Source: JAIRVZ01 sp031553755
Lineage (GTDB): Bacteria > Bacteroidota > Bacteroidia > Bacteroidales > Azobacteroidaceae
Direction: 5' to 3'
Assembly (NCBI GenBank): GCA_031553755.1
Contig: JAVBKZ010000022.1
Span: 1 to 6,052, forward strand
Length of the DNA stretch: 6,052 bases
Position numbers and translations under genes: made by a program. Below, in pieces: positions 5,117 to 6,052 of this stretch (positions within the stretch are counted from its first letter, which is position 1; each line of letters opens with the position of its first letter). The notes under the pieces are model-generated. The model had not been told where the DNA came from. It made no database searches and saw only the letters and a program-made list of their open reading frames with translations.

Positions 5117-5929
5117 ATGAAGAGACAAGCAATTAAACTTTTAATATTATCACTCGTTATCTCAGTTTTTTTTTCTTGTACAGAAGATACAAATGGTAAT
5201 GAACCCCCGGCAAATATTGCTGATAAAACAATTATTGTATATATGATAGCAGACAATAATTTGGATTATTTTGCAGAAAAGAATATTATTGAAATGCAAA
5301 GAGGATGGGAAAATTATAAAAATGTAAATCTTATTGTATACGTTGATAGAGCAGATGGCGCGATACCTTCACATCCAATTGTATTAAATATAAAAAATGA
5401 TACTGTCAAGCAAATTACAAGTCCGGTAATTAAGTCTTTTCCAGAAACAAATTCATGCGATGTTGACAATATGAAACAAATCTTAGAAGAAATTATAAGT
5501 TTTTATCCCGCAAAAAAATATGGTCTTATTTTATGGTCTCACGGTACTTCTTGGTTTTCTAAACATACGACCAACAACCTAAAAAAAAAATTATCATACC
5601 CTCAGATAAACGAATTTTCAATTTCTAAGCTTCCATTAACGAAAAGTTTTGGTTTAGATTATAATGATGAAATAGATATTGCGGATTTGAAAAAAGCGTT
5701 ACCCATCAAATTTGATTTTATTATTTTCGATGCTTGTTTTATGGGAAGTATTGAAGTTATTTATGAATTAAAAGACAAAGCGGAATATATCATTGCTTCT
5801 CCCTCAGAAATAATTTCTTATGGCTTTCCATACGAAAGTATTTTTCCTTTTTTAGTATCTGAAGAGTATAAATTTATTGAATTATGCGATAATTATATAG
5901 ATTTTTATAATAAAAAGCTAAGTACATGA
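5117..5929 (+). pseudogene. Clostripain-like (C11) cysteine protease lipoprotein, C-terminally truncated by an IS
   Basis: Family C11 protease (clostripain, PmC11 and fragipain relatives), caspase-like fold, cleaving after basic residues. I chose the ATG at 5117, giving 270 residues; an in-frame TTG at 5102 is less likely because it precedes a normal signal peptide. Lipobox is FFSC (Cys21). The catalytic domain starts at TIIVYMIADNNLDYFAE, the usual first strand. The catalytic His is H142 in LILWSHGTSW and the nucleophile C207 in FDACFMGSIEV. Between them, K156-K158 lie 14 residues after the His, the spacing of the PmC11 self-cleavage site as I recall it. Sequence fits the family up to about NYIDFYNKK, then ends abruptly; homologues are about 350-400 residues as I recall. 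The last codons overlap the 3' end of a minus-strand transposase, so an insertion removed the C-terminus. The gene is probably inactive, although both catalytic residues survive. Confidence 0.8.
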
Positions 5930-6052
5930 CAAAAATTTAAAAACGTCTATCTTTCTTTTGTTTAGAGGATTTAGCAACATATTAGCAATAACCCCCAACC
6001 CATATTTGAATAGAGATTTTTCTCTTCGTCCATGTTTCTTTATTTTAATTTG
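5912..6052 (-). mobile_element. 3' end of an IS4-like insertion sequence, continuing beyond the window
   Basis: The clostripain reading frame loses family resemblance at about 5912-5918, exactly where the minus-strand transposase frame ends. The IS boundary must lie within a few bases of the transposase stop, so the stop codon is probably inside or next to the terminal inverted repeat. The other IS end and any target duplication are outside the window, so the exact terminal repeat cannot be defined. Confidence 0.65.
5918..6052 (-). CDS. Transposase C-terminus, IS4-like (partial, 44 aa)
   Basis: The minus strand is open from the window edge to a TAG (complement of 5918-5920) for 44 codons. 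The peptide contains KHGRREKSLFKYGLGVIANM and then LLNPLNKRKIDVFKFLSCT at its end. The RRxKSxFKYGL...LLNP...FKFLSCT pattern is one I associate with the C-terminal end of Bacteroides IS4-family DDE transposases; the catalytic residues lie upstream, outside the window. The gene starts beyond the right edge and runs opposite to all others here. Identity is from memory of the motif; a DDE transposase is confident, the exact IS family less so. Confidence 0.75.
   Translation of the reverse strand, partial: QIKIKKHGRREKSLFKYGLGVIANMLLNPLNKRKIDVFKFLSCT

Overview
The window looks like Bacteroidales chromosome. It is AT-rich, and five consecutive plus-strand genes begin with lipoprotein signal peptides, several followed by an acidic stretch after the lipobox Cys as in Bacteroidetes surface lipoproteins. 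Start codons lack Shine-Dalgarno sequences, and several genes are preceded by TAnnTTTG-type -7 boxes, the Bacteroidetes sigma-ABfr promoter signature. The families also fit: a DUF4249-type lipoprotein beside an outer-membrane barrel protein, a clostripain-like (C11) protease, a RAYT-type Y1 transposase and an IS4-like transposase end. Genus cannot be decided from the sequence.

Layout. 1-251 is a leader with small dyads; its first nine bases could be the end of a tRNA. 252-1862 encodes a large surface lipoprotein of unknown function whose Ser/Thr-rich C-terminal region resembles a beta-hairpin segment. 1917-2273 encodes a small acidic-tagged lipoprotein, followed by a perfect 36-bp palindrome (2303-2338). 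A promoter at about 2392-2423 serves a two-gene unit: a small outer-membrane beta-barrel protein (2474-3082) and, 13 bases later, a DUF4249-like lipoprotein (from 3096). The second gene is cut off after about 140 residues by a RAYT element (about 3511-4313) bounded by imperfect inverted repeats and carrying its own promoter and a 194-residue HUH/Y1 transposase. The missing half of the DUF4249 gene is not found on the far side. After a long stem-loop (4364-4432) comes another small lipoprotein (4475-5029) and a good intrinsic terminator (5045-5083). The last plus-strand gene (5117-5929) is a clostripain-like lipoprotein protease with its His and Cys catalytic residues but no normal C-terminus. 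Its last codons run into the 3' end of a minus-strand transposase (5918-6052) that continues out of the window and is too short here to stand out as an ORF.

Overall this is an accessory stretch of cell-surface genes being eroded by two different mobile elements. Two neighbouring surface genes have each lost their C-terminus, one to a RAYT and one to an IS4-like insertion. The untouched genes suggest envelope display and export, but no substrate or pathway can be named. I see no convincing evidence for a new defence or mobile system. The most unusual items are the RAYT caught inside a gene, the operator-like dyad on its promoter, and the uncharacterised 536-residue surface lipoprotein.
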